A stretch of 64,000 nt of DNA from Pseudomonas sp. HAR-UPW-AIA-41 (GCF_002304225.1 NZ_NSLB01000009.1:38457-102456), one strand, 5' to 3'. Numbered from the stretch's first letter, positions 27,964 to 40,067 are shown. The notes: a model not told the origin generated them from the sequence alone. Numbers and translations are program-made.

Positions 27964-29148
27964 ATGAGCCGCGTGCAGCTGGCGATTATCGGTGGCGGTC
28001 TGGTCGGAGCCTCGCTGGCTCTGGCCCTGCAGGAGGGCGCCCGTCAGCGTGGCTGGCGCATCGTGCTGATCGAACCCTTCGCCCCCGGCAACAGTTACCA
28101 GCCCAGCTATGACGCGCGCTCCAGTGCGCTGTCCTATGGCACCCGGCAGATCTACGAGCGCCTTGGCCTGTGGCCGGCGCTGAGTGCCCGTGCCGAGCCG
28201 ATCCGCCAGATCCATGTTTCCGACCGCGGCCGTTTCGGCGCCACCCGCCTCAGCGCCGAGAGCGAGGGCGTGCCGGCGCTGGGCTATGTGGTGGAGAACG
28301 CCTGGCTCGGCCAGTGCCTGTGGCAGGCGCTGGATGCCGAGGTGGTCGAGTGGCGCTGCCCGGCGGAAGTCACGGCCCTGCAGGCCTTGGGCGACGGTTA
28401 TCGCCTGACCCTGAATGACGGCAGCCAGCTCGACTGCGACCTGGCCGTGCTGGCCGATGGCGGCCGCTCCGGCCTGCGCGAACAGCTGGGCATTGCGGTG
28501 AAAACCACGCCTTACGGGCAGAGCGCCCTGATCGCCAACATCAGCACGGCCGAGGCGCATCAGGGCCAGGCTTTCGAGCGTTTCACCGACGATGGCCCGA
28601 TGGCCCTGCTGCCGCTGTCGGAGAACCGCAGCGCGCTGGTCTGGACGCGTCAGGGCGGTGACGCTCAGCGTCTGGCGGCGTTGCCCGATCGCGAATTTCT
28701 CGCCGAGCTGCAGCAGGTATTCGGCTACCGCCTGGGTGCCCTGACTCAGGTCGGCGCCCGGCATATCTACCCGCTCAGTCTGATCGAGGCCAGCGAGCAG
28801 GTGCGGCCGCATCTGGTGGTGCTGGGGAATGCCGCGCACAGCCTGCATCCCATCGCCGGGCAGGGGTACAACCTGTCGCTGCGCGATACTCTGGCGCTGG
28901 CCGAAGCCCTGCTGGACAGCCCGGCGACTCCCGGCGATTTCACGGTGCTGCAGGACTACCTGCGGCGTCAGCGCCTCGACCAACAGCTGACCGTGGGCTT
29001 TTCCGATCAGGTGACCCGGCTGTTTTCCACTGCCCAGCCGCTGCTGGTGGCGGGGCGCAATCTGGGCCTGCTCGGCCTCGATCTGCTGCCGCCGGCCAAA
29101 CACTGGTTTGCCCGCCAGGCCATGGGCCTGGGCACGCGGCCGCTGTAA
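27964..29148 (+). CDS. ubiH: 2-octaprenyl-6-methoxyphenol hydroxylase UbiH
   Basis: FAD-dependent monooxygenase of aerobic ubiquinone synthesis. The 394-residue protein shows the dinucleotide fold IIGGGLVGASLALALQ (about 7-22), a DG motif (VLADGGRSGLR, about 162) and the second FAD motif with HPIAGQGYNLSLRD (about 296). It begins one base after the pepP stop. Together with the hydroxylase at 29687 it performs ring hydroxylations on the quinone precursor. Confidence 0.9.
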   Translation: MSRVQLAIIGGGLVGASLALALQEGARQRGWRIVLIEPFAPGNSYQPSYDARSSALSYGTRQIYERLGLWPALSARAEPIRQIHVSDRGRFGATRLSAESEGVPALGYVVENAWLGQCLWQALDAEVVEWRCPAEVTALQALGDGYRLTLNDGSQLDCDLAVLADGGRSGLREQLGIAVKTTPYGQSALIANISTAEAHQGQAFERFTDDGPMALLPLSENRSALVWTRQGGDAQRLAALPDREFLAELQQVFGYRLGALTQVGARHIYPLSLIEASEQVRPHLVVLGNAAHSLHPIAGQGYNLSLRDTLALAEALLDSPATPGDFTVLQDYLRRQRLDQQLTVGFSDQVTRLFSTAQPLLVAGRNLGLLGLDLLPPAKHWFARQAMGLGTRPL

Positions 29149-29194
29149 AAATTCTGCTGTCGGGTGCCGTGCTGGCGCCCCGTGAAGAGACGTG

Positions 29195-29677
29195 ATGAGA
29201 CAAGCCAAACTGGCCCGCAAGGCGCGATTCCTGCGCTGGGCAATGAACTTCTACCCGCCCTACCTGGGGGCGGGCGTACGCATTCAGCACATCGCCGGCG
29301 ATTTCCGCGAGGTGCGGGTGAAAATGGGGCTGGGCTGGTACAACCGCAACTATGTGGGCACCCAGTTCGGCGGCTCGCTGTATTCGATGACCGACCCGTT
29401 CTTCATGCTGATGGTCATGGAAAACCTGGGCAGCGATTACATCGTGTGGGACAAGGCGGCCAGCATCGACTTCATCGCGCCGGGCAAGGGGCCGGTATAC
29501 GCGGATTTCCGCATCGAGGAAGCGCTGCTCGACGAGATTCGCCAGCGCACCGCCGGCGGCGACAAATACCTGCCACAACTGCACGTCGACGTGCATGATG
29601 GCGACGGCACCCTGGTAGCACGGGTGCACAAGACTCTCTACGTGCGGCTCAAGCCGCGCGTGCGGCAAGCGGCCTAA
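29195..29677 (+). CDS. Hot-dog fold protein, DUF4442 (putative thioesterase)
   Basis: A 160-residue protein resembling the DUF4442 / YiiD-type hot-dog thioesterase group. Conserved stretches are WAMNFYPPYLGAGVRI, YVGTQFGGSLYSMTDPFFML (the substrate helix) and VWDKAASIDFIAPGKGPVYA. ATG 29195 is preferred over GTG 29192 because of the AAGAG spacing. It sits between ubiH and ubiI with a 9-base gap to the latter. Hydrolysis of an acyl-CoA or removal of a lipid by-product is possible, but no substrate is evident. Confidence 0.75.
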   Translation: MRQAKLARKARFLRWAMNFYPPYLGAGVRIQHIAGDFREVRVKMGLGWYNRNYVGTQFGGSLYSMTDPFFMLMVMENLGSDYIVWDKAASIDFIAPGKGPVYADFRIEEALLDEIRQRTAGGDKYLPQLHVDVHDGDGTLVARVHKTLYVRLKPRVRQAA

Positions 29678-29686
29678 GGAACAGCA

Positions 29687-30904
29687 ATGCGTGCGGATCT
29701 GATCATCGTTGGCGCCGGCATGGTGGGCAGCGCCCTGGCCCTGGCGCTCAAGGACAGTGGCTTGAGCATCCTGCTGCTGGATGGCGGCCCGCTCAGCCTG
29801 AAACCCTTCGATGCCAGCGCGCCCTTCGAGCCGCGCGTCAGTGCCTTGTCTGAAGCCAGCCGGCGTGTGCTGCTGCGTCTTGGCGCATGGCCGGGTATCG
29901 TCGCCCGGCGCACCTCGCCCTACCGCGAGATGCAGGTGTGGGATGGTTCTGGCACCGGCTCGGTGCACTTTGCCGCGGCCAGCGTGCATGCCGAGGTGCT
30001 CGGTCATATCGTCGAGAACCGGGTGGTGCAGGATGCTCTGCTCGAAGCGCTGTTCGACAGCGATATCGGCCTGTTGCCCAATGCCCGTCTGGAGCAGCTG
30101 CGCCGCAGCGGCGATGACTGGCTGCTGACCCTCAGCGATGGCCGCGAACTGCGCGCGCCACTGCTGGTGGCCGCCGATGGCGCCAACTCGGCGGTACGCC
30201 GTCTGGCTGGTTGTGCCACTCGTGAGTGGGATTACCTGCACCACGCCATCGTCACCAGTGTGCGCTGTGCCCAGCCACACCAGCGTACGGCCTGGCAGCG
30301 TTTCACCGATGACGGCCCGCTGGCCTTCCTGCCGCTCAACCGCGAGGGCGACGAGCGCTGGTGCTCGATCGTCTGGTCGACCGTGCCGGCCGAAGCCGAG
30401 CGTCTGATGGCGCTGGACGAAGCCGCTTTCTGCCGCGAACTGGGCAAGGCCTTCGAATGGCGTCTGGGCGAAGTGCAGCAAGCCGACCCGCGGGTCTGCG
30501 TGCCGCTGCGTCAGCGACATGCCAAGCGCTATGTCGAGCCGGGCCTGGCCCTGATCGGCGATGCCGCACACACCATTCACCCGCTGGCCGGGCAGGGCGT
30601 CAACCTCGGTTTCCTCGATGCCGCCGTGCTGGCCGAGGTGCTGCTGCATGCGCTGGAGCGTGGCGAGTCGCTGACCAGCGAGAAGACCCTGAGCCGCTTC
30701 GAGCGCCGGCGCATGCCGCACAACCTGGCCATGATGGCCGCGATGGAAGGCTTCGAGCGTCTGTTCCAGGCCGATCCGCTGCCGCTGCGCTGGGCGCGCA
30801 ATGCGGGCCTGAACTGGGTCGATGGCCTGCCCGAGGCCAAGAGCCTGTTCGTCCGTCAGGCGCTGGGGTTGTCGGGGGATCTGCCGGATCTGGCGCGCGC
30901 TTAG
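29687..30904 (+). CDS. ubiI: FAD-dependent ubiquinone hydroxylase (UbiI/VisC type)
   Basis: The second UbiH/UbiI/UbiF-family monooxygenase of this operon, 405 residues. FAD motifs are LIIVGAGMVGSALALALK (about 5-22), VAADGANSAVRRLAG (about 160-175) and LIGDAAHTIHPLAGQGVNLGFLD (about 290-312). The name ubiI rests on position next to ubiH and on similarity to VisC. The subfamily (C5, C1 or C6 hydroxylase) cannot be fixed by eye. The stop codon touches the left end of the repeat element at 30903. Confidence 0.8.
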   Translation: MRADLIIVGAGMVGSALALALKDSGLSILLLDGGPLSLKPFDASAPFEPRVSALSEASRRVLLRLGAWPGIVARRTSPYREMQVWDGSGTGSVHFAAASVHAEVLGHIVENRVVQDALLEALFDSDIGLLPNARLEQLRRSGDDWLLTLSDGRELRAPLLVAADGANSAVRRLAGCATREWDYLHHAIVTSVRCAQPHQRTAWQRFTDDGPLAFLPLNREGDERWCSIVWSTVPAEAERLMALDEAAFCRELGKAFEWRLGEVQQADPRVCVPLRQRHAKRYVEPGLALIGDAAHTIHPLAGQGVNLGFLDAAVLAEVLLHALERGESLTSEKTLSRFERRRMPHNLAMMAAMEGFERLFQADPLPLRWARNAGLNWVDGLPEAKSLFVRQALGLSGDLPDLARA

Positions 30905-31170
30905 CAGGCTGTTGAAAAACTACCTCGGCTTTGGCTTCCTGCGTCGCGCTACCTCCTGCATCCATGCCGTCGTGCGTTGCCTCGCGGTGTTAAAAACAGG
31001 CTCAAAATGCTCATTTACCATTCGTAAACTCGGCTCTGGCTTCCTGCTTCGCTCTACCGCCTACATCCATGTAGGCGTGCGCTTTTTCGCCTGTTTTGAC
31101 CAACCTACGGTTGTTACTGCGTTGCGCCTTGCGCTGGCGGCCTCGCCAACGTTTTTCAACAGCCTGTTAA
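30903..31170. repeat. Composite intergenic inverted-repeat element (268 bp)
   Basis: Most of the 409-base gap between ubiI and the iron-binding protein gene. The ends, CAGGCTGTTGAAAAAC and GTTTTTCAACAGCCTG, are terminal inverted repeats. The centre, GGCTCAAAATGCTCATTTACC followed by ATTCGTAAACT, is shared with the shorter copies at 47015, 51698 and 56811. Two direct repeats of about 53 bp (30924-30976 and 31029-31081) flank the core, so this copy looks like a duplicated or nested element. It has no coding capacity. The left end overlaps the ubiI stop. Confidence 0.8.
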
Positions 31171-31258
31171 GTCCCCCTGCTTCGCTTGTTCTGCGCATGC
31201 CGCGATCTTGATTTCGCGCAACACCTGGTAACGTCTGAACAGGTAAGATGATTGAGAA

Positions 31259-31285
31259 GGCGAATGGGAGTAACTATCATTCGCC
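31259..31285. promoter_or_regulatory. Inverted repeat and possible Fur site before the iron-binding protein gene
   Basis: GGCGAATG (31259-31266) and CATTCGCC (31278-31285) form a perfect 8-bp inverted repeat with an 11-base spacer. On the minus strand the right part reads AATGATAGTTACT, which matches about 10 of 13 positions of a Fur half-site. It lies 28 bases before the ATG, where an iron-responsive repressor could act. The match is partial, so Fur is a suggestion. Confidence 0.45.
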
Positions 31286-31313
31286 AACTTTTCCAACTGC
31301 CGAGGCTGTTGCC

Positions 31314-32315
31314 ATGTCGATCCGCCAGTCGCTGTTTGCTGCCCTGAGTCTTTCTGCCCTTGCCGCTCCGGCCCTTGCCGCCGATGAACTGGTGGTTTAT
31401 TCCGCGCGGATCGACGAGCTGATCAAGCCGGTATTCGATGCCTATACCGCCAAGACCGGTACGCCGATCAAGTTCATCACCGACAAGGAAGCGCCGCTGC
31501 TGGCGCGCCTGAAGGCCGAGGGGGAGAACACTCCGGCTGACCTGCTGATCACCGTCGATGCAGGCAACCTCTGGCAGGCCGAGCAGGAAGGTGTGCTCAA
31601 GCCGCTCAAGTCTCCGGTGATCGAGGCCAATATCCCGGCTCAGTACCGTTCCAGCACCGGCGCCTGGACCGGTCTGTCGCTGCGCGCGCGGACCATCTTC
31701 TACTCCACCGAGCGCGTGAAGCCGGAAGAACTGTCGACCTACGAAGCCCTGGCCGACAGCAACTGGGAAGGCCGTCTGTGCCTGCGCACCAGCAAGAAGG
31801 TCTATAACCAGTCGCTGACCGCCACCCTGATCGAGGCCCACGGCGCGGCCAAGACCGAAACCATCATCAAGGGCTGGATGAACAACCTGGCCACCGATGT
31901 GTTTGCCGACGACACCGCCCTGCTGCAGGCCATCGATGCCGGTCAGTGCGATGTGGGCATCACCAACACCTACTACTACGGGCGCCTGCACAAGGAAAAC
32001 CCGCAGCTCAAGGTCAAGCCCTTCTGGCCGAACCAGGCTGACCGTGGCGTACACGTGAACCTCTCGGGTGCCGGTGTTACCGCCCATGCTCCACATGCGG
32101 CCGAGGCGCAGAAGCTGCTGGAGTGGATGACCAGTGCCGAGGCGCAGAGCCTGTTCGCCGATGTGAATCAGGAGTATCCGGCCAACCCGGCGATAAAGCC
32201 GTCTGCCGAAGTCGCTGCCTGGGGCAGCTTCAAGGCCGACAGCGTGCCGATGGAAGTGGCCGGCAAGCGTCAGGCCGAGGCGACCATGCTGATGGACCGC
32301 GCCGGCTGGAACTAA
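31314..32315 (+). CDS. Iron(III) ABC transporter periplasmic binding protein (FbpA/HitA-like)
   Basis: A 333-residue ferric-ion binding protein. A signal peptide with cleavage after about LAAPALA is followed by the mature start [12 protein letters not shown]. The iron-binding tyrosine cluster is visible as [11 protein letters not shown] (about 218-228), the paired Tyr of FbpA-type transferrin-like proteins. The start at 31314 is chosen from the signal peptide. The permease gene follows after 96 bases, separated by a hairpin that would let the binding protein be made in excess. No ATPase gene is adjacent. Confidence 0.88.
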   Translation: MSIRQSLFAALSLSALAAPALAADELVVYSARIDELIKPVFDAYTAKTGTPIKFITDKEAPLLARLKAEGENTPADLLITVDAGNLWQAEQEGVLKPLKSPVIEANIPAQYRSSTGAWTGLSLRARTIFYSTERVKPEELSTYEALADSNWEGRLCLRTSKKVYNQSLTATLIEAHGAAKTETIIKGWMNNLATDVFADDTALLQAIDAGQCDVGITNTYYYGRLHKENPQLKVKPFWPNQADRGVHVNLSGAGVTAHAPHAAEAQKLLEWMTSAEAQSLFADVNQEYPANPAIKPSAEVAAWGSFKADSVPMEVAGKRQAEATMLMDRAGWN

Positions 32316-32363
32316 AGCCATCGGCTAGCCCGCTCACTCTTAGAGCATCCCCGTTATACTCGG

Positions 32364-32395
32364 CGCCCCGGCTCAAGCTGGGGCGTCGTGTTTTC
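32364..32395 (+). terminator. Attenuator hairpin between binding protein and permease genes
   Basis: CGCCCC (32364-32369) pairs with GGGGCG (32380-32385), extended inwards by G-U, G-C and C-G pairs around a TCAA loop. TCGTGTTTTCT follows. The position fits partial termination, which lowers permease relative to binding protein. The TTATACT just before it could also be a -10 box. Confidence 0.6.
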
Positions 32396-32411
32396 TAGCT
32401 GAGGATCTTGC

Positions 32412-34031
32412 GTGGCCCATCCCGCCCAGCGCCGCTGGTACCCCATCGCTGCCGCCATTGCCTTGCTGGTGCTGCTGCCGCTGTCGGTCATGCTGCTGGC
32501 CTGGCACGAGGTGGATACGGCGATCTGGGCGCACCTGTGGGACACCCAGCTGCCGCGCCTGCTGGGCAACACCCTGACCCTGGTGCTGGGGGTGGCCATC
32601 GGCGTGGTCGGCCTTGGGGTGAGCCTGGCCTGGCTCACGGCGCTGTGCGAATTTCCGGGGCGGCGCTGGCTGGACTGGGCGCTGATGCTGCCCTTTGCCA
32701 TCCCGGCCTATGTGCTGGCGTTCGTCTTTATCGGTCTCCTGGACTTCGCCGGCCCGGTGCAGACGCTGCTGCGCGAGTGGTTTGGCAGCGGGCTCAGATT
32801 GCCGCGGGTGCGCTCCACCGGTGGCGTGATCGTGGTGCTGGTGCTGGTGTTCTACCCCTACGTCTATCTGCTCGCCCGTGGCGCCTTTCTGGCTCAGGGC
32901 CGCGGTCTGATGGAGGCGGCGAGGGTGCTGGGGCTGTCTCCCTGGCAGGCCTTCTGGCGGGTGGCTCTGCCGATGGCGCGACCGGCTATCGGTGCCGGTC
33001 TGGCGCTGGCGATCATGGAAACCCTGGCTGACTTTGGCGCGGTGGCGGCCTTCAACTTCGATACCTTCACCACCGCCATCTACAAGACCTGGTACAGCTT
33101 CTACAGCCTGCAGAGCGCGACTCAGCTGGCCAGCCTACTGCTGTTGGCGGTGATGCTGGTGCTTTATGGCGAGCGTCGTGCCCGTGGCGCGACCCGTCCG
33201 GTGCAGGAGCGTGCGCGCAGTCAGGCGCTGTACCGTCTGCGCGGCTGGAAGGCGCTGGCCGCGAGCAGCTGGTGTGCGCTGGTGTTCCTCTGCGCCTTCG
33301 TGGTGCCGCTGCTGCAACTGCTGGTGTGGTTCTGGCAACGCGGGCGTTTCGATATCGACGAGCGCTATCTGGGGCTGATCGGCCACACCCTCTACCTCGG
33401 TGCCCTGGCCGCCCTGTTCACCGTGACGCTGGCGCTGCTGCTGGCCTTTGCCCGGCGGCAGACGCCGACCCGCCCGATGCGCAGCCTGGTGGGGCTGGCC
33501 AACCTGGGCTATGCGCTGCCCGGCTCGATGCTGGCGGTGTCGATCATGCTGGCCTTCAGTTATCTGGACAATCAGCTGGTGATTCCGCTGTCCCAGGCCC
33601 TGGGCGGCGCCGGCAAACCCTTGCTGCTGGGCAGCCTGGCGGCGCTGCTGCTGGCCTATGTGATCCGCTTCATGGCGGTGGCTTACGGTCCTCTCGAAGG
33701 CAGCCTGGCGCGGATTCGTCCGTCCCTGCCGGAGGCCTCGCGCAGCCTCGGCGCCGGCGGCCTGCGTCTGTTTGGCCGCGTCTATTTGCCGCTGCTGTTG
33801 CCGGGCGTCCTGAGCGCCGCGCTGCTGGTGTTCGTCGATGTGCTCAAGGAAATGCCCGCCACCCTGCTGATGCGCCCCTTCGGCTGGGACACCCTGGCCG
33901 TGCGGGTGTTCGAGATGACCAGCGAGGGTGAATGGGCGCGGGCCTCGCTGCCGGCGCTGAGCCTGGTGCTGGTCGGTCTCCTGCCGGTGATCCTGCTGAT
34001 CCGCCGTTCGGCGCGGCGTCCCGGACACTGA
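32412..34031 (+). CDS. Iron(III) ABC transporter permease, fused two-domain (FbpB/HitB-like)
   Basis: A 539-residue inner-membrane protein made of two permease repeats with about 12 TM helices. EAA loops appear in both halves: MEAARVLGLSPWQAFWRVALP (about 172-192) and PEASRSLGAGGLRLFGRVYLP (about 441-461). This double layout is standard for FbpB/ThiP-type permeases. It starts at GTG 32412 after GAGGAT. No nucleotide-binding subunit follows; the glycine cleavage genes come next. The cognate ATPase must be encoded elsewhere. Confidence 0.87.
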   Translation: MAHPAQRRWYPIAAAIALLVLLPLSVMLLAWHEVDTAIWAHLWDTQLPRLLGNTLTLVLGVAIGVVGLGVSLAWLTALCEFPGRRWLDWALMLPFAIPAYVLAFVFIGLLDFAGPVQTLLREWFGSGLRLPRVRSTGGVIVVLVLVFYPYVYLLARGAFLAQGRGLMEAARVLGLSPWQAFWRVALPMARPAIGAGLALAIMETLADFGAVAAFNFDTFTTAIYKTWYSFYSLQSATQLASLLLLAVMLVLYGERRARGATRPVQERARSQALYRLRGWKALAASSWCALVFLCAFVVPLLQLLVWFWQRGRFDIDERYLGLIGHTLYLGALAALFTVTLALLLAFARRQTPTRPMRSLVGLANLGYALPGSMLAVSIMLAFSYLDNQLVIPLSQALGGAGKPLLLGSLAALLLAYVIRFMAVAYGPLEGSLARIRPSLPEASRSLGAGGLRLFGRVYLPLLLPGVLSAALLVFVDVLKEMPATLLMRPFGWDTLAVRVFEMTSEGEWARASLPALSLVLVGLLPVILLIRRSARRPGH

Positions 34032-34083
34032 GTCTGCAGCAGGACGCCCGTCGCCTGGGGTGACCGAACCCCCCGCCAGCGGC

Positions 34084-34120
34084 TACAATGCGCGCCGCTT
34101 CTCGCCGGCCCGCCGGCGAG
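34084..34120 (+). promoter_or_regulatory. Putative gcvT promoter -10 and leader hairpin
   Basis: TACAAT at 34084-34089 is a good -10 box, with GTGACC about 18 bases upstream as a weak -35. A perfect 8-bp hairpin (34101-34108 with 34113-34120) would lie at the very 5' end of the mRNA, a position that often protects transcripts. I see no glycine riboswitch features in the 119-base gap. Confidence 0.45.
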
Positions 34121-34150
34121 CGTCATCCGATCGATATTCCGGAGCTTTGC

Positions 34151-35233
34151 ATGGGACAGCGTACCCCCCTGTATGACCTGCACGTCGCCCTTGGCGCCAA
34201 GATCGTCGACTTCGGCGGCTGGGACATGCCGCTGCATTACGGCTCGCAGGTTGAGGAGCACCATCAGGTGCGTCGCGACTGCGGCGTGTTCGACGTGTCC
34301 CACATGACCGTGGTCGACGTGAGCGGCAGCCAGGCCAAGGCCTACCTGCAGCATCTGCTGGCCAACGATGTCGATCGCCTGCAGGTGCTGGGCAAGGCAC
34401 TCTACAGCGGCATGCTCAATGAGCAGGGCGGGGTGATCGACGACCTGATCGTCTACCTCACCGCCGAGGGTTACCGCGTGGTGGTCAACGCTTCCACCCG
34501 CGACAAGGACCTGGCCTGGATGCAGCAGCAGAGCGCCGGTTTCGACGTCGCCCTGCAGCATCAGGCCGGCCTGGCCATGCTCGCCGTGCAGGGGCCGCAG
34601 GCCCGCGCCAAGACTGCCGAGCTGGTCTCGGCCGCGCGCGCTGCCCTGATTCAGGAATTGAAACCGTTCCAGGGTCTGCCGGAAGGCGACTGGTTCATCG
34701 CCCGCACCGGCTACACCGGTGAGGACGGTCTGGAAATCATGCTGCCGGCCGAACAGGCGCCGGGCTTCCTCAACGAGCTGGTGGGTGCGGGCATCGCGCC
34801 GGCCGGTCTCGGTGCGCGCGACACCCTGCGCCTGGAAGCCGGGATGAACCTCTACGGCCAGGACATGACCGAAGAAGTCTCGCCGCTGGCGGCCAACATG
34901 GGCTGGACCATCGCCTGGGAACCGGCCGAGCGCCAGTTCGTCGGCCGTGCTGTGCTCGAAGCTCAGCGTGCCGCCGGCAACCAGCCCAAGCTGGTCGGTC
35001 TGGTGCTGGAAGAGCGCGGCGTGCTGCGTGCCCACCAGGTGGTGCGCGTCGAAGGCGTCGGCGAAGGCGAGATCACCAGTGGCAGCTTCTCCCCGACCCT
35101 CGGTAAATCCATCGCCCTGGCCCGCGTGCCGGCGGGTACCGGCGACCGCGCCGAGGTGGAAATCCGTGGCAAGTGGTTCCCCGTGCGCGTGGTGCAGGCC
35201 AACTTCGTCCGCCACGGCAAAGCGCTGATTTGA
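34151..35233 (+). CDS. gcvT: Glycine cleavage system T protein (aminomethyltransferase)
   Basis: Transfers the methylene group from the lipoyl-bound aminomethyl of GcvH to tetrahydrofolate, releasing ammonia. The 360-residue protein has the folate-binding and catalytic patterns [41 protein letters not shown] and [19 protein letters not shown]. The start at 34151 follows CCGGAG. It opens the gcvT-gcvH-gcvP operon. Confidence 0.95.
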   Translation: MGQRTPLYDLHVALGAKIVDFGGWDMPLHYGSQVEEHHQVRRDCGVFDVSHMTVVDVSGSQAKAYLQHLLANDVDRLQVLGKALYSGMLNEQGGVIDDLIVYLTAEGYRVVVNASTRDKDLAWMQQQSAGFDVALQHQAGLAMLAVQGPQARAKTAELVSAARAALIQELKPFQGLPEGDWFIARTGYTGEDGLEIMLPAEQAPGFLNELVGAGIAPAGLGARDTLRLEAGMNLYGQDMTEEVSPLAANMGWTIAWEPAERQFVGRAVLEAQRAAGNQPKLVGLVLEERGVLRAHQVVRVEGVGEGEITSGSFSPTLGKSIALARVPAGTGDRAEVEIRGKWFPVRVVQANFVRHGKALI

Positions 35234-35282
35234 CCTATTCTTGACGGCTATGCGCCGTTGGACACTTTTTGAGGATGATCCC

Positions 35283-35666
35283 ATGAGCAATATCCCCGCC
35301 GATCTGCGTTATGCCGCCAGCCACGAATGGGCCCGCCTGGAAGCCGATGGCACCGTGACCGTTGGTATTTCCGACCATGCCCAGGAAGCCCTGGGTGACG
35401 TAGTGTTCGTCGAGCTGCCGGAAGTCGGCGCCGAGCTTACCGCCGGTCAGGAAGCCGGTGTGGTTGAGTCGGTCAAGGCCGCCTCGGACATCTACAGCCC
35501 GATCGCCGGTGAAGTCGTGGCGGTCAACGAGGCGCTGGTCGACAGCCCCGAGCTGGTCAATGCCGACCCTTACGCCAACTGGTTCTTCAAGGTGAAGCCG
35601 GCCGACGCCGCCGAGCTGGACAAGCTGCTGGACGCCGACGGTTACGCCGCCGCCTGCAACGCCTGA
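35283..35666 (+). CDS. gcvH: Glycine cleavage system H protein
   Basis: The lipoyl carrier that shuttles the aminomethyl intermediate between GcvP, GcvT and the L protein. It has 127 residues with the lipoylated lysine K65 in [14 protein letters not shown] and the family end [14 protein letters not shown]. The start at 35283 follows GAGGAT; an upstream in-frame ATG at 35241 lies in the gcvT-gcvH gap and is not conserved. Confidence 0.96.
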   Translation: MSNIPADLRYAASHEWARLEADGTVTVGISDHAQEALGDVVFVELPEVGAELTAGQEAGVVESVKAASDIYSPIAGEVVAVNEALVDSPELVNADPYANWFFKVKPADAAELDKLLDADGYAAACNA

Positions 35667-35681
35667 TCACCGTTATTTCCG

Positions 35682-35714
35682 CAAAGCCCTGACTCGTCGG
35701 GGCTTTGTCTTTTT
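35682..35714 (+). terminator. Hairpin with T-tract between gcvH and gcvP
   Basis: CAAAGCCC (35682-35689) pairs with GGGCTTTG (35700-35707), followed by TCTTTTTC. It resembles an intrinsic terminator inside the operon, so gcvP may be expressed at a lower level than gcvT and gcvH. Confidence 0.7.
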
Positions 35715-35728
35715 CAGAGGTTTGCCCG

Positions 35729-38599
<2,871 letters not shown>

Positions 38600-38614
38600 G
38601 CCTGCCGCAGCAAT

Positions 38615-38646
38615 GACAAGGCCGCCCTCGGGCGGCCTTGTCGTTT
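38615..38646 (+). terminator. Terminator of the gcvTHP operon
   Basis: A perfect 12-bp stem (38615-38626 with 38631-38642) and CTCG loop, followed by GTTTCC. It may also serve the convergent small membrane protein gene. Confidence 0.8.
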
Positions 38647-38663
38647 CCGGCTCCTGCTCCGGC

Positions 38664-38894
38664 TCAGGCCTCGGGTTTGAGTGCCAGCTTGCCCAGCAGC
38701 CCGAGCAGCAGGACGTAGAGCACCAGATCCAGCGCGTTGCTGGCCAGGCGCAGGGCGCTCCAGGCGGCATCGGGAATCAGCTCGTAAAGCGGCAGGTCGA
38801 ACAGGCTGCCGAGCAGATCGCTGGCCAGCCAGAACACCTGGAAGGCGATCAGCAGAATTAGCACCCAGCGCAGCGGATAGAGGGAAGAGGGCAT
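38664..38894 (-). CDS. Small inner-membrane protein, function unknown
   Basis: A 76-residue protein with two hydrophobic helices (about 8-30 and 48-70) joined by a short loop, SLFDLPLYELIPDAAW. The start at 38894 (MPSSLYPLRW) has a strong AAGGAGCG ribosome site; a longer in-frame version from 39044 has a Cys-rich, unlikely N terminus. I recall a small hypothetical gene in this place in PAO1 (next to gcvP). No function can be assigned. Confidence 0.7.
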   Translation of the reverse strand: MPSSLYPLRWVLILLIAFQVFWLASDLLGSLFDLPLYELIPDAAWSALRLASNALDLVLYVLLLGLLGKLALKPEA

Positions 38895-38979
38895 GCAACG
38901 CTCCTTGTTGATGTAATGGAGCGCGCAGCCTAGCAGTGGATGGCGTGTCGTAGTGGGTACGGCTGCGCATTCGTGGCAC

Positions 38980-40005
38980 TTACCAGCGGTTGCGTACTTC
39001 CTCGGCGAAGCCGGGCAGGTGGCTGAGCTGCAGCACCTGACCATTGTCCAGAGTCACTCGCCCTCGATAGTGGCCGAACACCTGATGCTGCTCGGAGGCG
39101 ATGATCAGTGTGTTGAAGTGGCTACTGCGGTCGACCCGTGGAATGAACTCCAGTTCGACTCGGCCGTCATCACTGCTGATGCGCCAGGGCTTGAGCCAGT
39201 GGTGGCGGTCGAAATGGAAGCGGACCTCACCAAGCTTGTGAGCTCGGCCGCGATAGAGCAGTAGGTTTTCACTCGCCGGTGTGCGGTCGCTAAAGCCGTA
39301 GCCGAAATTCAGGCCGAATGCTTCGCCGTTCACGAAACCGGAAGCCGAGGCCCAGTACCAGGTATTGCGGTAGGTCCATACGCCGCGGCCCCAGTCGAGT
39401 ACACCGAGGTCGCGCACCGGGCTCAATTGGTAATGCTTGCCGGCGTGGCGGAACTCGCCACTCACGGTCATACAGTTGAGCTTGGTGTTGTAGTAGAAGG
39501 CCTTGCTGTTGGGCCAGGCGGTCGCGATGTTAAGCGATTCCTGCGGCGGCTGGCGGAAATACAGCTCGCCGTCGATGCCCTTGCCGTGCGGGCCGGCCAT
39601 GCGCTGGCTGGTGAAGCGCAAGCGATGCTCGCCGTCGATGCGCTGGATGTGCAGATCGAGTTTGCTGTTGCGAAAGTGGATGCTGCCGCTGTTGGCGTCT
39701 TGCGGGAAGGCGTGGCGCGCCAGTGGCAGAGCCTGCAAGGCATCGATCTGCCAGAAGCGCCCCAGGTTCAAATCGACCACGCAGAGGGCATAGAGGCCGG
39801 CATAGCCCAGATTGCTGGCCGTCAGGCTGAAGGCAAATCCTGCAGGCGAGACCACGGCGTAGTAATCCCACTCCTTGATGCGCCAACTGCTGGCCGGTAT
39901 CGCGCTGCGTTGATACTGCCAGTAAGCGTGGCGCGCCCAGCCCGGCTCAGTCAGCCGGCCATCACTGCGGAGCAGGGGCAGAGGCTCGTGGATTTCATGC
40001 TGCAT
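38980..40005 (-). CDS. DUF2804 family protein
   Basis: A 341-residue soluble protein. Recognisable family segments are KEWDYYAVVSPAGFAFSLTASNLGY, DLGVLDWGRGVWTYRNTWYWASASG and FGLNFGYGFSDRTPASEN, cited here by their start residues about 46, 204 and 226. The fold is probably a lipocalin-like beta barrel similar to AttH/hydroxyneurosporene synthase proteins. No signal peptide or TM segment is seen. Substrate and pathway are unknown; a lipid-related role is only a guess from the fold. The start at 40005 (MQHEIHEPLPLL) follows AGAGAA. Confidence 0.7.
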   Translation of the reverse strand: MQHEIHEPLPLLRSDGRLTEPGWARHAYWQYQRSAIPASSWRIKEWDYYAVVSPAGFAFSLTASNLGYAGLYALCVVDLNLGRFWQIDALQALPLARHAFPQDANSGSIHFRNSKLDLHIQRIDGEHRLRFTSQRMAGPHGKGIDGELYFRQPPQESLNIATAWPNSKAFYYNTKLNCMTVSGEFRHAGKHYQLSPVRDLGVLDWGRGVWTYRNTWYWASASGFVNGEAFGLNFGYGFSDRTPASENLLLYRGRAHKLGEVRFHFDRHHWLKPWRISSDDGRVELEFIPRVDRSSHFNTLIIASEQHQVFGHYRGRVTLDNGQVLQLSHLPGFAEEVRNRW

Positions 40006-40067
40006 GGTCGGTTCTCTTGTTCTTATTGGTTGTCGCAGCGACATCCTGCACGGGCTGGAATCTGGGG

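Noticed and set aside
31010..31200. Coding potential inside the repeat element after ubiI
   Set aside because: The frame follows palindromic DNA and runs into the neighbouring gap; nothing resembling a transposase or protein domain.
34032..34150. Glycine riboswitch upstream of gcvT
   Set aside because: The gap is only 119 bases and holds a promoter and a simple hairpin; tandem aptamer motifs are absent.
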